64,000 nucleotides of DNA from contig JAQWOH010000086.1 of the NCBI GenBank assembly GCA_029245955.1, positions 1 to 64,000 of the forward strand. The letters run 5' to 3'. A model generated the notes under the pieces. That model did not search any database, was not told the DNA's origin, and saw only the letters and a list, made by a program, of their open reading frames with translations. Numbering within the stretch: the stretch's first letter is position 1; each line of letters starts with the position of its first letter. Positions 1 to 9,154 of the stretch are shown here, one piece after another. This stretch comes from Fuerstiella sp. (GTDB taxonomy: Bacteria > Planctomycetota > Planctomycetia > Planctomycetales > Planctomycetaceae). The position numbers were made by a program, and so were the translations under genes.

Positions 1-570
1 CGTTCTGTCTGGGCGTCGACGATCGGCGGCCAGGTCACGGGAACAATCACGGCTGCCACCGATGTCAGTGTGATCGGGTTTGATGGAGTCTCGTCCGCCA
101 TCACAGTCACCGCGGGCGACGCAGGTGTCTTTTCTGCGGGAATCGTTGGGGCGGACATCACGGCGGGTAAGTCGATTGGGATCTTCAGCTATGGCACCGT
201 CAACGGCAGTCAGGAGGCCGGCGATTCCTTTGGCATCATCGCCTTTGGTCAGGTGACGCTCACATCGACAACCGCCACCGCCGGCAGGATTTTCATCAGT
301 TCGCCATCGGGCGTGGAGGCCATGGTCCTGACGGCAGGAGACTCTACGGGAGTCGATCACAAGAATATTTCGTACAGATTTCAGTGGGTGACCGGTGGTC
401 TGTCGGCCGTAGCAGTCGAAGAGTTGCTGCCGCAAACGTGGCCTGAGGTGTTTCATTGGGCTGCTGGTGTGGCGTGGCTGAAATCAGTGCCTGCACGGAA
501 CACATTCGTCAGTCGGAACCGGTCGGAAATACAGCAGTTTGCCGAGCAATTGGGAATGTTTTCCCCATGA
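1..570 (+). CDS. C-terminal end of a repetitive Gly/Ala/Thr-rich protein (5' end outside window)
   Basis: The frame is open from base 1 to the stop at 568-570, so this is the tail of a gene that begins upstream; the first in-window start-like codon (GTG at 70) is probably internal. Residues up to about position 380 are rich in Gly, Ala, Thr, Ser and Val with recurring short hydrophobic strands such as AGVFSAGI, KSIGIFSYG and DSFGIIAFG, a pattern typical of secreted beta-helical or repeat surface proteins. The last ~60 residues change to ordinary composition. The final 87 nt overlap the convergent gene at 484-1983. The function is unknown; a large extracellular or cell-wall protein is an inference from composition only. 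Confidence 0.55.
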   Translation, partial: RSVWASTIGGQVTGTITAATDVSVIGFDGVSSAITVTAGDAGVFSAGIVGADITAGKSIGIFSYGTVNGSQEAGDSFGIIAFGQVTLTSTTATAGRIFISSPSGVEAMVLTAGDSTGVDHKNISYRFQWVTGGLSAVAVEELLPQTWPEVFHWAAGVAWLKSVPARNTFVSRNRSEIQQFAEQLGMFSP

Positions 571-1983
571 CTCGGATTGAGTGAGCTGGTTGTCGGAAAA
601 CGCCAGGTACTGTGACGTGCCGGATCTTTCGTAATCCAGGTAAAAAGGCATGCTGCACGATGTTGCCGATATGATGCGCCGCAATTCAAAAAACGTGATC
701 AGATCATTTTGCTCAATGTACTCCTGCAGTTCGGGGTGATCGGTGGCGACAATGTTGACAAGGTCGTCCTGCCATGTTCCCAGTCTGATTGCCGGCATGA
801 ACAGATGGTTGTTCCATTCTCCTTCTGTTCGCAGGTTGCTGTACATTGTAAAACAGGTTTCTGTCTTCAGTCCGATATACTGAGACAGCCCCATCAGCAC
901 GATCAAAGGTATTGTGGCCCACAGCAGGCCCGGTCGTGATGTCGGCTGTGCAGATAGGGTTTCGGTCTTCCTGCGAAAGTTGGACCAGTAGATTCCGGCG
1001 GAACAGGCGATGCTGACCAGCAGTGACCACCCCAGCCAGATCAGCCACGGCACCTGGTAGATGCCGACTCCCGCGATTTTCGTTCGGAAGTGTCCACCAA
1101 GTTCCAGCACAATCAATGAAGTGATTGTTGCAACGACTGCACCGCAGACTATTGAATAGGCGACTCCACGGGATCTTGCTGATGTGCGTTCTGTGAGCCA
1201 GTGGCTGCAGATTCCCAGAATCGGTTTGATTCCGTCTATGCAAAGCAGTACGTACAGCGAGAATGCAAACGCAGAAAACGTACGATGGCCCAGCAGCCCG
1301 AGTATTACGTGAAAGGGTAACCCGATCAGGATCGCTGCCCAACGCGTTCGACGAAACGTCAGACACAGAGGGATGATCAGCTCAATGACCAGCACCATGA
1401 TAATGGTTGCATTGTGAGCCATTGTATTATTGGGCAGGAACGGAAATCGCCGCAACATGTCGTCATACATTGCAACGACGCAGCTTACGTCAGCATTAAT
1501 GAAATCCGTGTTCATTTTGGCAATGACTGCGAACCAGTACAACAGTACCAGGACGCCGCACAGTACGGGAGAGAAACGCTGGAACACCTCTTCGCGGAAC
1601 CCGTCATCCATGCTCAGGGACTTGCGCCGTCTGAGTAAAGTGAGTCCGATTGCTCCCAGAACTGTCGCGTTAATAATTGATTCCACAAGTATATGGTTTA
1701 CCACAAACGGCCACTTTGCAACATTGTAAACGACGCTGCTTAACAACAGGCCGGCGAACATCGGGATCGATGACGGTCGCAGCAGGGTTCCGATTGCAAG
1801 AATCGTAACCATCCAGCCGCGTGGATCGTTTTCTTTCATCCATGCTGAGTAGAAATCCTGATGGACCAGCGCCTGGCAGGACCAGATAAAGGCGAATATT
1901 GTCAGTCGGCTCGGTGACGATGAGCCGGCGCAAGAATATTCGAGAGTGGATGCCTTCAGGCTGTTTTCGGGAACGGTTGTCAT
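484..1983 (-). CDS. HTTM-like polytopic membrane protein
   Basis: A 499-residue protein with many hydrophobic segments after a polar N-terminus. The layout is paired helices, a loop with W-F-A-V-I-A-K-M-N around residue 155, and later F-H-V-I-L-G-L-L-G-H followed by an aromatic helix. It resembles HTTM / vitamin-K-dependent gamma-carboxylase-like membrane proteins, which often have C-terminal soluble extensions; here about 150 C-terminal residues are mostly soluble with one or two further helices. The biochemical role of most bacterial HTTM proteins is not established. It lies 120 nt downstream of an ATP-grasp gene on the same strand and may be the last gene of that run. Its 3' end overlaps the plus-strand ORF by 87 nt. 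Family assignment is by eye and moderate. Confidence 0.6.
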   Translation of the reverse strand: MTTVPENSLKASTLEYSCAGSSSPSRLTIFAFIWSCQALVHQDFYSAWMKENDPRGWMVTILAIGTLLRPSSIPMFAGLLLSSVVYNVAKWPFVVNHILVESIINATVLGAIGLTLLRRRKSLSMDDGFREEVFQRFSPVLCGVLVLLYWFAVIAKMNTDFINADVSCVVAMYDDMLRRFPFLPNNTMAHNATIIMVLVIELIIPLCLTFRRTRWAAILIGLPFHVILGLLGHRTFSAFAFSLYVLLCIDGIKPILGICSHWLTERTSARSRGVAYSIVCGAVVATITSLIVLELGGHFRTKIAGVGIYQVPWLIWLGWSLLVSIACSAGIYWSNFRRKTETLSAQPTSRPGLLWATIPLIVLMGLSQYIGLKTETCFTMYSNLRTEGEWNNHLFMPAIRLGTWQDDLVNIVATDHPELQEYIEQNDLITFFELRRIISATSCSMPFYLDYERSGTSQYLAFSDNQLTQSESWGKHSQLLGKLLYFRPVPTDECVPCRH

Positions 1984-2103
1984 TGGGTTTCCTTCGATGT
2001 GTCCACGACACTAAGTCATAAGCATCGGGAGAAAGGGATTCCTTTTCTGCGTAATCAATTCCTGCGTGATGTCGTCATAAAGATAACAAGGGTACAACCC
2101 GCA

Positions 2104-3324
2104 TCAGTCGCGAGACTTGCGGACACGTCTCATGAGTCGCGCAAGGCCCGGTCGAGGATCCGTCAGATCAAATCCGGGAAAGCAGTGCCGTCGCGTGACG
2201 CTGCTCAGCCAGGTTGGCAGTGACAACTCTCCGCGACGACGGAGTTCAGTGAACGCCTTGAAGTCACGCATTGGGTCCCAGAGTGTCAGGCCGTCGCGGA
2301 AATCATCCATCGGCGGCAACGGAAGTCCGGTAAGCTGGTTGTAGACGAAGGCTCCCAGATCCATCCCGGCGCGAGCGACAAGGCCATTGGCGGCGGTGAA
2401 TCGTGCATTGCATTCGATTAGTTTCAGCACACCGTCGCGAGCATCGTATTTGAATTCGGCGTTGGCAAGCCCCTGCAGTCCCACATGACGGAACAGCTGA
2501 ACGGCATGCTGTTTAACGTCCTTGACGTGATCGGTAATGTGGAAGGTGGCCAGACCCATGTTCGTCGGATATCGCCGAATGATGCGTTTCGTGAAATCGA
2601 AAGCTGTGTCGCCATCCTGGTTCAACCATGTGTAGTAGCTGCAGAGTTGACTGTCGGGGCCCGGGATTTTTTCCACCAGCAGTACGTCGATGTGGGCGTC
2701 TTCCGCAACGGTGAATGCCTGGCACAGCTGTTCAAAAGTATCCGCAACGATAAATTTCGTGCTGAATTTCTGTTGAAATATGTGAGACAGGACCGGCTTG
2801 ACAATTATGGGATAGACCAGTTCATCCCTCAGTTCCGCGAGGTCGGCCTGAGTGCTGATCTGCCAGAATTTCGGCGTTGGTACGCCGGCATCTCGTGCCA
2901 GCAGATACGTTTCCAGTTTGTCCAGCATCTGCCGCTGAGCCACGGGGTTACACAGGTCCAGCAGAAATCGATTCGACAGTACCTCGTGGTGGTCTGCGAT
3001 GATGGACAGCGCCTCGTCACTGGCGGCCAGCAGTACGCTTTGCCGAAACCCATCGGATTGGGGACCGCACAGCCATTCTGCAGCTGCAGTCTCGAATGAT
3101 TCATGCTCAGGCAGTCGAATCAATTGGGCGTATCGACTCTTCGCAACGTCAGAATTATGCTGATTGATGACGTAGGCGTCGATACCCCGCCGTCCAAAAC
3201 CGCGGACCAGTGACAATGCGTTGTCGTTTCCACCCACGACAATGACCGGTGGCCTCTGCCGACTTGCGTTCGGCGAACGGGTCGTCATTCGTTGAGATTG
3301 GGAGAGTGCGGTCGCTGAGGTCAT
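2104..3324 (-). CDS. ATP-grasp carboxylate-amine ligase-like protein (COG3919 type)
   Basis: A 406-residue protein. The N-terminal pre-grasp domain starts with V-I-V-V-G-G-N-D-N-A-L-S near residue 28, followed by the ATP-grasp fold: I-I-V-K-P-V around residue 173, a V-E-K-I-P-G segment as the adenine-binding hinge, and L-I-E-C-N-A-R-F near residue 305 giving the Glu/Asn that bind Mg-ATP. Such enzymes activate a carboxylate as an acyl phosphate and couple it to an amine or similar nucleophile. COG3919 members frequently sit in polysaccharide gene clusters, which fits the EPS locus upstream on the same strand. The substrate is unknown. A second in-frame Met 12 codons downstream (3288) could be the true start. 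It is 30 nt from the second ATP-grasp gene, so probably co-transcribed. Confidence 0.78.
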   Translation of the reverse strand: MTSATALSQSQRMTTRSPNASRQRPPVIVVGGNDNALSLVRGFGRRGIDAYVINQHNSDVAKSRYAQLIRLPEHESFETAAAEWLCGPQSDGFRQSVLLAASDEALSIIADHHEVLSNRFLLDLCNPVAQRQMLDKLETYLLARDAGVPTPKFWQISTQADLAELRDELVYPIIVKPVLSHIFQQKFSTKFIVADTFEQLCQAFTVAEDAHIDVLLVEKIPGPDSQLCSYYTWLNQDGDTAFDFTKRIIRRYPTNMGLATFHITDHVKDVKQHAVQLFRHVGLQGLANAEFKYDARDGVLKLIECNARFTAANGLVARAGMDLGAFVYNQLTGLPLPPMDDFRDGLTLWDPMRDFKAFTELRRRGELSLPTWLSSVTRRHCFPGFDLTDPRPGLARLMRRVRKSRD

Positions 3325-3354
3325 CCGTCTGTTCCGTTGCTTGCTGTTAACCGT

Positions 3355-4479
3355 TTAGACCGTTGGTGCGAGTTCAACGAGTGTTTCGGAAAATGAAAAC
3401 GTTTCCTGCGATTTCCAATTGTCGCCTTCGAGGGGATGGTTCAGACATGCTGCGAGTACCGGAATGGCGACAGGCGTGCGCGTTCTGGTTCCCGCGTAGT
3501 GAAAATACAGCCCCGGGGCAGAATTGACTTCAAGTACGACGCCACCGCTTTCTTCGAGTGGTTGTGACGTTTCCGGAGTGACGATGTCTATCCCGGCCAG
3601 CCTCAGACCGACGGTGTTCGCGGCGTTTCGCGCCACTTCTATAATCGAGGGATGCAGAGAATCCACGATGCAGACATTGTCCTCTGCCGTATTGTCGTTG
3701 ATCACCGTTTTCAGCTGCACGACTGCGCCATCAGGCGGCACTGAACGCAACGTGAGATTCTGTGCTGCGAGTGTCTGACGCATGTCTGCATCACACTTCA
3801 GGACGGACTGTGCCACTGCAAAACCCGCCTGCAGACGTTGTTGGTTAACTGCATCGACAAGCCGTGAAATGGTGCTGTACCCATTTCCCGTTACCGTTGG
3901 CGGCCGACGATCGATGGCATCCAGCAACTGGCCGTCCAGAAACAACAGACGAAGATTCGCACCGGAAATCTGCTGCTCAATGATTAATCCGGAACCGTAA
4001 CCTGCGGCCAGTACCGAAGCTCTTCGAAGTTGCCGGGGTGTGGAAACGCCGGTGGTGACACCGCTCCCTCCTCCGGTCCCGGACGCGGGTTTAACAACAC
4101 AGGTGCGATGCGTTCGCAGAAAATCTGCGGCTTCCGGAATCGTCTGCAGAGAAAACTCTCGATAGGCAGGGACAGGGACACCGTTGGTCTGCAGAAGCTT
4201 ATGCACAAGTGGCTTGTTACCTGCCACCCGCAGCGATACCGGATCGTCAAGCTCTGTGTAGTTCAGAAATACGCGCGTCGACTGGCCATTTTTTTGAATC
4301 GCCAGCACGTCGCGGTCCAGGCCCTTTACCTCCGCATCCAGACTGATTGCCGCGTTCCGCCATGCGACGTTGTAAAAGTCTGCACGTTTTCGTTTCGCAG
4401 CAGCGAACTGCCGTCCTGTGTTCCCTAACAACGAAACAGCTCGATGAGCCAGTGCCTGTATTTTCAGAAAACGGGTCAT
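3355..4479 (-). CDS. ATP-grasp ligase, cyanophycin-synthetase/RimK-like
   Basis: A 374-residue protein. A short N-terminal domain (to about residue 90) leads into an ATP-grasp domain with a glycine-rich ATP loop K-P-A-S-G-T-G-G-G-S-G near residue 130, an E-Q-Q-I-S-G hinge, and a metal-binding end L-E-V-N-S-A-P-G-L near residue 325. The G-N-G-Y-S-T-I segment is typical of the cyanophycin synthetase ATP-grasp region, but the Mur-ligase half of cyanophycin synthetase is absent, so this is a stand-alone ligase. A predicted role is formation of an amide or peptide bond; the substrate is not deducible. It sits between the RraA gene (181 nt upstream) and a second, unrelated ATP-grasp gene (30 nt downstream). 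Confidence 0.75.
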   Translation of the reverse strand: MTRFLKIQALAHRAVSLLGNTGRQFAAAKRKRADFYNVAWRNAAISLDAEVKGLDRDVLAIQKNGQSTRVFLNYTELDDPVSLRVAGNKPLVHKLLQTNGVPVPAYREFSLQTIPEAADFLRTHRTCVVKPASGTGGGSGVTTGVSTPRQLRRASVLAAGYGSGLIIEQQISGANLRLLFLDGQLLDAIDRRPPTVTGNGYSTISRLVDAVNQQRLQAGFAVAQSVLKCDADMRQTLAAQNLTLRSVPPDGAVVQLKTVINDNTAEDNVCIVDSLHPSIIEVARNAANTVGLRLAGIDIVTPETSQPLEESGGVVLEVNSAPGLYFHYAGTRTRTPVAIPVLAACLNHPLEGDNWKSQETFSFSETLVELAPTV

Positions 4480-4660
4480 GTGCCTGTCACGATTTCAGCT
4501 CTGGAGTATGCAACTTGCCTGCTTTCTTCCGCTCCGCTGGTTCTTTGGAACATGGGAGCGGAAGAGCAGGACGTTTGACAAATGTCGATAGCTTCGACGG
4601 GAAGGCGGCCGTATCCAGACGATGCGCCGATGCCAGTCGAATTGAAACGGAGCGCAGCGA

Positions 4661-5437
4661 CTATGACTCTGTTATCAGAGCTTCAGTCGATCCTCTGGTG
4701 GCTGACGATTCTTCGGGTGCCGCATCGCTGATCTGGCACTCGTGCTGAGCAAGCAGGTTATCAACCCATTCGTTCGAGAACTCACCCCGCTGGACGGCGG
4801 ACAGGTAGGCTCGATTTGTCTCGCGCTGGCTGGTCAGGATATTGACGACTGTGCTCACGATATCGCGAGGAACAGCGACCATGCCGGCATCGTCCGCGAT
4901 AATGACGTCGCCCGGATTGATGACAGTTCCTCCGCAGGCGATTGGGAAATTGATTTCTCCCGGACCACGATGCAACGGGCCGATGGCCGTGGTGCCGCGT
5001 GCAAATACGGGAAAACCAAGTTCTTCGATGGCGGGCAGGTCGCGAATCAGGCCGTCGATGATAAATCCCTGGATCCCGCGGTGCTGAGCCTTGGTACAGA
5101 TGATGTCGCCGATCAGGGCGTTTGTCCGCGAACCGCTTCCGCTACCGTCAACGACGATAATGTCGCCCGGTTTGGCGATGTCCAGTGCTTTGTGCACCAT
5201 CAGATTGTCGCCGGGGAAAACCTTTACCGTACAGGCCGGCCCGCACAATCGATACCGCCCGGACAGGCACCGAATCTCCGGGTCAATCGCGTACAGTCGG
5301 TTTAAGAGGTCCGATATGTCCGGGACTTCGAACTGCGAAAGTTCCTGCATCACCGGGACACTTAAACGCTCAAATTCCTGCTGGATTCGAAAACCAGGAC
5401 CGGGGTTCAATTCTGCGGAGCGAAGTTTCTTAGCCAT
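4661..5437 (-). CDS. RraA-family protein (4-hydroxy-4-methyl-2-oxoglutarate aldolase / dimethylmenaquinone methyltransferase-like)
   Basis: A 258-residue protein with the RraA fold: D-I-S-D-L-L-N near residue 40, G-P-A-C-T-V, G-D-I-I-V-V-D-G, and the metal/substrate motif I-I-D-G-L-I-R-D followed by G-F-P-V-F-A-R-G. The conserved G...R-D pair used for divalent metal and 2-oxo-acid binding in HMG/CHA aldolases is present. The family includes aldolases and decarboxylases of 2-oxo acids as well as the RNase E inhibitor RraA; the enzymatic branch is more likely in a metabolic context. It is 21 nt downstream of an NAD(P)-dependent oxidoreductase, so the two are probably one transcript acting on related acids. 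Older databases call this domain 'methyltransferase', which is misleading. Confidence 0.85.
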   Translation of the reverse strand: MAKKLRSAELNPGPGFRIQQEFERLSVPVMQELSQFEVPDISDLLNRLYAIDPEIRCLSGRYRLCGPACTVKVFPGDNLMVHKALDIAKPGDIIVVDGSGSGSRTNALIGDIICTKAQHRGIQGFIIDGLIRDLPAIEELGFPVFARGTTAIGPLHRGPGEINFPIACGGTVINPGDVIIADDAGMVAVPRDIVSTVVNILTSQRETNRAYLSAVQRGEFSNEWVDNLLAQHECQISDAAPEESSATRGSTEALITES

Positions 5438-5458
5438 CGGAGTTTCTTTCTTTAGAGG

Positions 5459-6481
5459 TCAGACAAGATAGGTGTCAGATTGATTGGACCTTGCCGAAAA
5501 TCGAGTTGCTGAAATGACGTCAACCAGTTGTTTCAGTTTCAGCGGCTTTGGCTCGTTCTGGCAGACAGAGGCCAGTTCGCTGTTGTCCAGAGCGGAAAAC
5601 AGTTTGGACAGTTCGATCGCAATCTGCGGTGGCAGTCCGGTGAGTTCCAGTGTGTCCGCAAACTCACGCATTTCCTGGGCACGACGCCCGGCATGCTGTG
5701 GATACGTTGGCAGTGACCGTTCGACGAAACTCAGAACATCGGGGTAATAATGCCCCAGTGCGGCACAGAACTCATCCGTCATCTTGGCGTTCTGTGCCAG
5801 CAGGCTGCTTTGCAGAAACAGCCCGATGATTCCTTTGGACATACCGCCCAGCATCATTTTCATCAGTGAGGCGCGGCCGAGGTCTTTTCCGAGGATTTGG
5901 ACTCGTACTTCTGAGCCAAAAAAGCGATCAACGACGTCGGCGGTCGGGCCACTTGCGAATATGGTTCCCTGAGTCTTCAGCCGACCAGCGATGCCATGAA
6001 TCGCAGCATCAACAAACCGTACACTGAGACCGCGAAACTCTTCAGCGATTTGTTCGACGGTTCGAGGTGACACCGAGTTGACATCGATATAGGTGAGCGG
6101 ACGCCCGCGATTTGCAGCTGACTTCCCCACCTGCTTGGCCAGAGGCAAAGCAGCCCGGGGCGTGACGGCGGAAATTACCACGTCAGCGTCATCGATAACG
6201 TCCGTAATACATGTGCGAATCGCAATTCCGGAGCGTTCACATAGTTCAGCGGTGCGTGGACTCCGACCGTTCAGCGTGGTAATTACATCACATCCACCGG
6301 CCAGCAGTACTTCTGCCAGCGCGGTGCCCATCACGCCGGGCGACAGGATCCCAACGACCGAAGGACTGGATGTGCATGTGGATTTCAAGAGGGCGGCCTC
6401 GCCATGCTGAAATTCGTGGAGTGTATTTGGTGCAGGTTCGAACTGAGTGTTGGCCCGAGGGGCCAACAACATCCGCTGCAA
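5459..6481 (-). CDS. NAD(P)-dependent oxidoreductase, 6-phosphogluconate dehydrogenase-like (DUF1932 C-terminus)
   Basis: A 340-residue protein. After ~40 unusual residues, a Rossmann domain opens with G-I-L-S-P-G-V-M-G, in line with the GxGxxG of beta-hydroxyacid dehydrogenases, then D-A-D-V-V-I-S-A-V-T-P and D-V-N-S-V-S-P. The C-terminal helical domain has S-L-M-K-M-M-L-G-G-M-S-K-G, with the catalytic-type Lys of this superfamily. The extra N-terminus suggests that translation may begin later, for example at a TTG at 6388, but no strong ribosome-binding site decides this. A 259-nt gap separates it from the EPS operon, so it may have its own promoter. Likely role: oxidation or reduction of a hydroxy acid, linked to the adjoining RraA-family enzyme. 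Confidence 0.78.
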   Translation of the reverse strand: MQRMLLAPRANTQFEPAPNTLHEFQHGEAALLKSTCTSSPSVVGILSPGVMGTALAEVLLAGGCDVITTLNGRSPRTAELCERSGIAIRTCITDVIDDADVVISAVTPRAALPLAKQVGKSAANRGRPLTYIDVNSVSPRTVEQIAEEFRGLSVRFVDAAIHGIAGRLKTQGTIFASGPTADVVDRFFGSEVRVQILGKDLGRASLMKMMLGGMSKGIIGLFLQSSLLAQNAKMTDEFCAALGHYYPDVLSFVERSLPTYPQHAGRRAQEMREFADTLELTGLPPQIAIELSKLFSALDNSELASVCQNEPKPLKLKQLVDVISATRFSARSNQSDTYLV

Positions 6482-6740
6482 AAATATTTACTTTGTTTGT
6501 GTGGTCTACGCCGACCAAACAACAACAAGAGCCTATTTCACGCTGAGTTGATCGAAGCAGGATTCTGCGGATAGTCCTCTGAGGTCTGGATTGCCAACGG
6601 CGCTGTGACAGTTGTTTCGAAATTATGGGATAAGTCGGTTTGTGCAAACGCAGCAACTGTTGCACCTGTGCGCCATCCGCGCAAATGTGAAACTATACAA
6701 TTGTGGCCCGGTGACGATCTGAAGTTACGGTATTCATTGT

Positions 6741-7970
6741 TTAATGCGATGTTGTGGAGGTCGCAGACAGCTGAACATCGCTGGCTGATGTTTCCGCGTC
6801 CTGTTGAATTTCTTTGACCTCCGGGCGCGTCGTCACTGACGATTCAATTGCGATGGTCTCCAGCAGGGTGTCCATGAGCGAAGAAGGTTCCTGAGCCGGC
6901 TGTACGTTTCGAATGGCGGATTGCAGCCGATCCCGCAGTGCAATCAGGCGAGGGCCGATCAATGAATGCTTGACGGATATTCGTGCGTGATGTGCGTTGG
7001 AGCGAACCCACCGGCGGAGCGGATTGCGGTCGATCATGACGCGGCGGACACTGGATGCGTCGTTGGCGAAATGATATTTGTAGGGTTCGTCTCCTGCGCC
7101 GAAGTCAAATCGTTCAATGGATCGTTCCGGAGCCTCAAACAACAGACGTCGCAGTAGTAGCTTGCCGGGGGAATATCGTCGAAATGCCGGATCGTACGCT
7201 GGTATCCATGAGTGACAGACACCCTGAGCCGTCAGGCAATAGTGGGCGGCGATCAGTTTCTTTCCGGCATACATTGCGGAAAGCAGAGGCTGCAGTTCTG
7301 AATCCTGTGATACCGCCAGCAGGTTATGGAGCAACGCATTTGTCCACGTCACCGCAAACGTGTCTTTCTCGTTTGTTCGGCGATATTGATTTTTCTTCCA
7401 TGTAATCAACTGTTGCAGTATTCCGGTTGATGTGGTGTGATATTCCAGATGAACGGTCCCAAGGTCGCGAACGAGTTTACGTTCTTTTCTGGCAAGTCTT
7501 TTCAGCAGCCCCGCTCCGCGTCTTTTAAGATCTTCTTCCCACGCGCAGTACCCGTTGGATAAGTCGACGAAGGGTGACGCGTTTTCGGCGACGACAAACG
7601 AATCAAATCTGTGCTGGCCATCCATCAGTTTGGGGCAGAACATTCGACGAACACCCGCGTGTCTCAGGATTTTATCCATTGAGAATCTGGCGTCGGGGGT
7701 ACTGATGACGCCCTGAAAGTCATTCAGCGACGCGCCGACAGCTATGTGTTCGCCATTTGCAGCCAGCTGAAAAGGCAGGAAGGCAACAGGAACGTCTTGT
7801 TTTTCCACCACAATAACTCTTACATCCGTCCGAACACGGCCGACGGCGAGAGTGAATTCGGGACGGAAGAACGGACTGGTCAGCCATGGATTGGAGCGCA
7901 CCATCCATTCCCAGTCACAGATCTGACTGTGAGATAACTGTGCCGTCCTGATTGTGCGAGTTGTAATCAT
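6741..7970 (-). CDS. GNAT-type acyltransferase, CelD/FemAB-like
   Basis: A 409-residue protein resembling the Acetyltransf_6 (CelD/BioF2-like) group: W-L-T-S-P-F-F-R-P-E-F near the N-terminus, a central K-R-L-A-R-K-E-R-K segment, then the second GNAT half with K-L-I-A-A-H-Y-C-L, S-W-I-P-A-Y-D-P-A-F and S-P-G-K-L-L-L, ending in F-D-F-G-A-G-D-E-P-Y-K-Y, the usual signature. Proteins of this type are common in polysaccharide loci and are thought to acylate sugars or transfer aminoacyl groups. It is the last gene of the minus EPS operon and overlaps the preceding kinase-like gene by 4 nt, suggesting translational coupling. The C-terminal ~70 residues after residue 340 look disordered. Confidence 0.8.
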   Translation of the reverse strand: MITTRTIRTAQLSHSQICDWEWMVRSNPWLTSPFFRPEFTLAVGRVRTDVRVIVVEKQDVPVAFLPFQLAANGEHIAVGASLNDFQGVISTPDARFSMDKILRHAGVRRMFCPKLMDGQHRFDSFVVAENASPFVDLSNGYCAWEEDLKRRGAGLLKRLARKERKLVRDLGTVHLEYHTTSTGILQQLITWKKNQYRRTNEKDTFAVTWTNALLHNLLAVSQDSELQPLLSAMYAGKKLIAAHYCLTAQGVCHSWIPAYDPAFRRYSPGKLLLRRLLFEAPERSIERFDFGAGDEPYKYHFANDASSVRRVMIDRNPLRRWVRSNAHHARISVKHSLIGPRLIALRDRLQSAIRNVQPAQEPSSLMDTLLETIAIESSVTTRPEVKEIQQDAETSASDVQLSATSTTSH

Positions 7971-9151
7971 GATGCTGTGCCTGTGCCTGTTCCTTCAGCT
8001 TTCGCGAATTCGATGTCCGATAGTAAACGTTTTACATGGCGCGACACGTAACGATTACTCATCATTAAACTGATTCGCTGTTTCAGGTTTCCCTTGGACT
8101 GTCGGAAGTTGATTGCCGCCCACCATTCCAGCATCAGCAAACATTCATACAGGCGAACCGCAGCTAACGGGATCGGGCTGTTCTGGAAATAGCCGCTCAG
8201 AAAGGCCGATTCCCAGGTTGCAAGTTGCCGCTGGGAAAAAACCGCACCGTGGCTTCGGACCTGAGGGCCCGCTAGTTTGATCGACATCAGCAGATAGGCG
8301 AGGTCTTCGTACAGAGGCGCGTGCCAGCGACGCTGAGTGTCGAAAACGGTAATGCGAGAATCTGACCGGACGAGAATATTGCGGGGTGCAAAATCGCCGT
8401 GAATAACGGCACCGGGGACTTCTGCAGGAAGAATATTCGTTGCTGTTTCGGTAAGCCGTTGCCTGAGCTCCTCAAAGAAACCCCGGTTTCCCGTCTTCTG
8501 AATCAGCCCCGTCGTGAATCGGTTCACGGCATCGGCGTAACATGCGCGGTCTTTGTGTCGATGTTCAGTATGTTCAAGCGCCGGAAGAGTGTGAAACTCG
8601 TTCAGCCATGCTCCCGTATTCGCAAATGCACAGTTCAGCATTTCCGTGTCCTGATGCCGGTGAAAACGAGTTGATGTCTTCAACAACGTTTTCATGTCAG
8701 GATCGGGGCACTTCTCCATAACTAACACGAACGGCGACTCAATGAGTGCCAGAATCGCAATGACGCCGAATCGGGTTTCATTCAGTGATGAGAAGTGGTC
8801 CTCGACAGACTTCAGTGCCCGATATTCTCGCAGTCCGTTGCTTACGGGATTGACAACCGAAAACAGCCGGGGACGTTCCTCAGGCGAAGTGCTGCCTCTT
8901 GCTGCATCGTGCAGCGAGAATGGTATTTTGTAAATTGCCTGGCGACTGAAAGAGCCGTCAGTCAGTTCGTATTGCAGCAGTTGAGAGTATTGCCGGACAG
9001 CATGATCGATCAGCCGTACAGTTGTTGAGGCGGTGTTCAGCTCCGGAAAGTAAATATGCATGTGGCTGCGCAGATGCGCCGTGAAGCGATCTTCGCTCAC
9101 GTCAATCTGCGCTGTCAGCTGTTGCGCAGGTTCTGTGCAGGTAATATCCAT
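7967..9151 (-). CDS. Aminoglycoside-phosphotransferase-fold kinase-like protein
   Basis: A 394-residue protein with the APH/choline-kinase signature: V-I-H-G-D-F-A-P-R-N-I-L-V near residue 250 (catalytic Asp and metal-binding Asn) and I-T-V-F-D-T-Q (metal Asp) about 15 residues later. The N-lobe is divergent, and F-V-L-V-M-E-K supplies the hinge. Substrates of EPS-locus members of this fold are unknown; phosphorylation of a sugar, lipid carrier or small metabolite is possible. The gene lies 3 nt after the flippase gene and overlaps the acyltransferase gene by 4 nt. Its position inside the tight operon argues for a role in making or decorating the polymer rather than antibiotic resistance. Confidence 0.78.
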   Translation of the reverse strand: MDITCTEPAQQLTAQIDVSEDRFTAHLRSHMHIYFPELNTASTTVRLIDHAVRQYSQLLQYELTDGSFSRQAIYKIPFSLHDAARGSTSPEERPRLFSVVNPVSNGLREYRALKSVEDHFSSLNETRFGVIAILALIESPFVLVMEKCPDPDMKTLLKTSTRFHRHQDTEMLNCAFANTGAWLNEFHTLPALEHTEHRHKDRACYADAVNRFTTGLIQKTGNRGFFEELRQRLTETATNILPAEVPGAVIHGDFAPRNILVRSDSRITVFDTQRRWHAPLYEDLAYLLMSIKLAGPQVRSHGAVFSQRQLATWESAFLSGYFQNSPIPLAAVRLYECLLMLEWWAAINFRQSKGNLKQRISLMMSNRYVSRHVKRLLSDIEFAKAEGTGTGTAS

Positions 9152-9154
9152 CGT

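Noticed and set aside
2485-3099. 204-codon plus-strand ORF
   Set aside because: Antisense shadow of the COG3919-type ATP-grasp gene, whose metal-binding motifs are on the minus strand.
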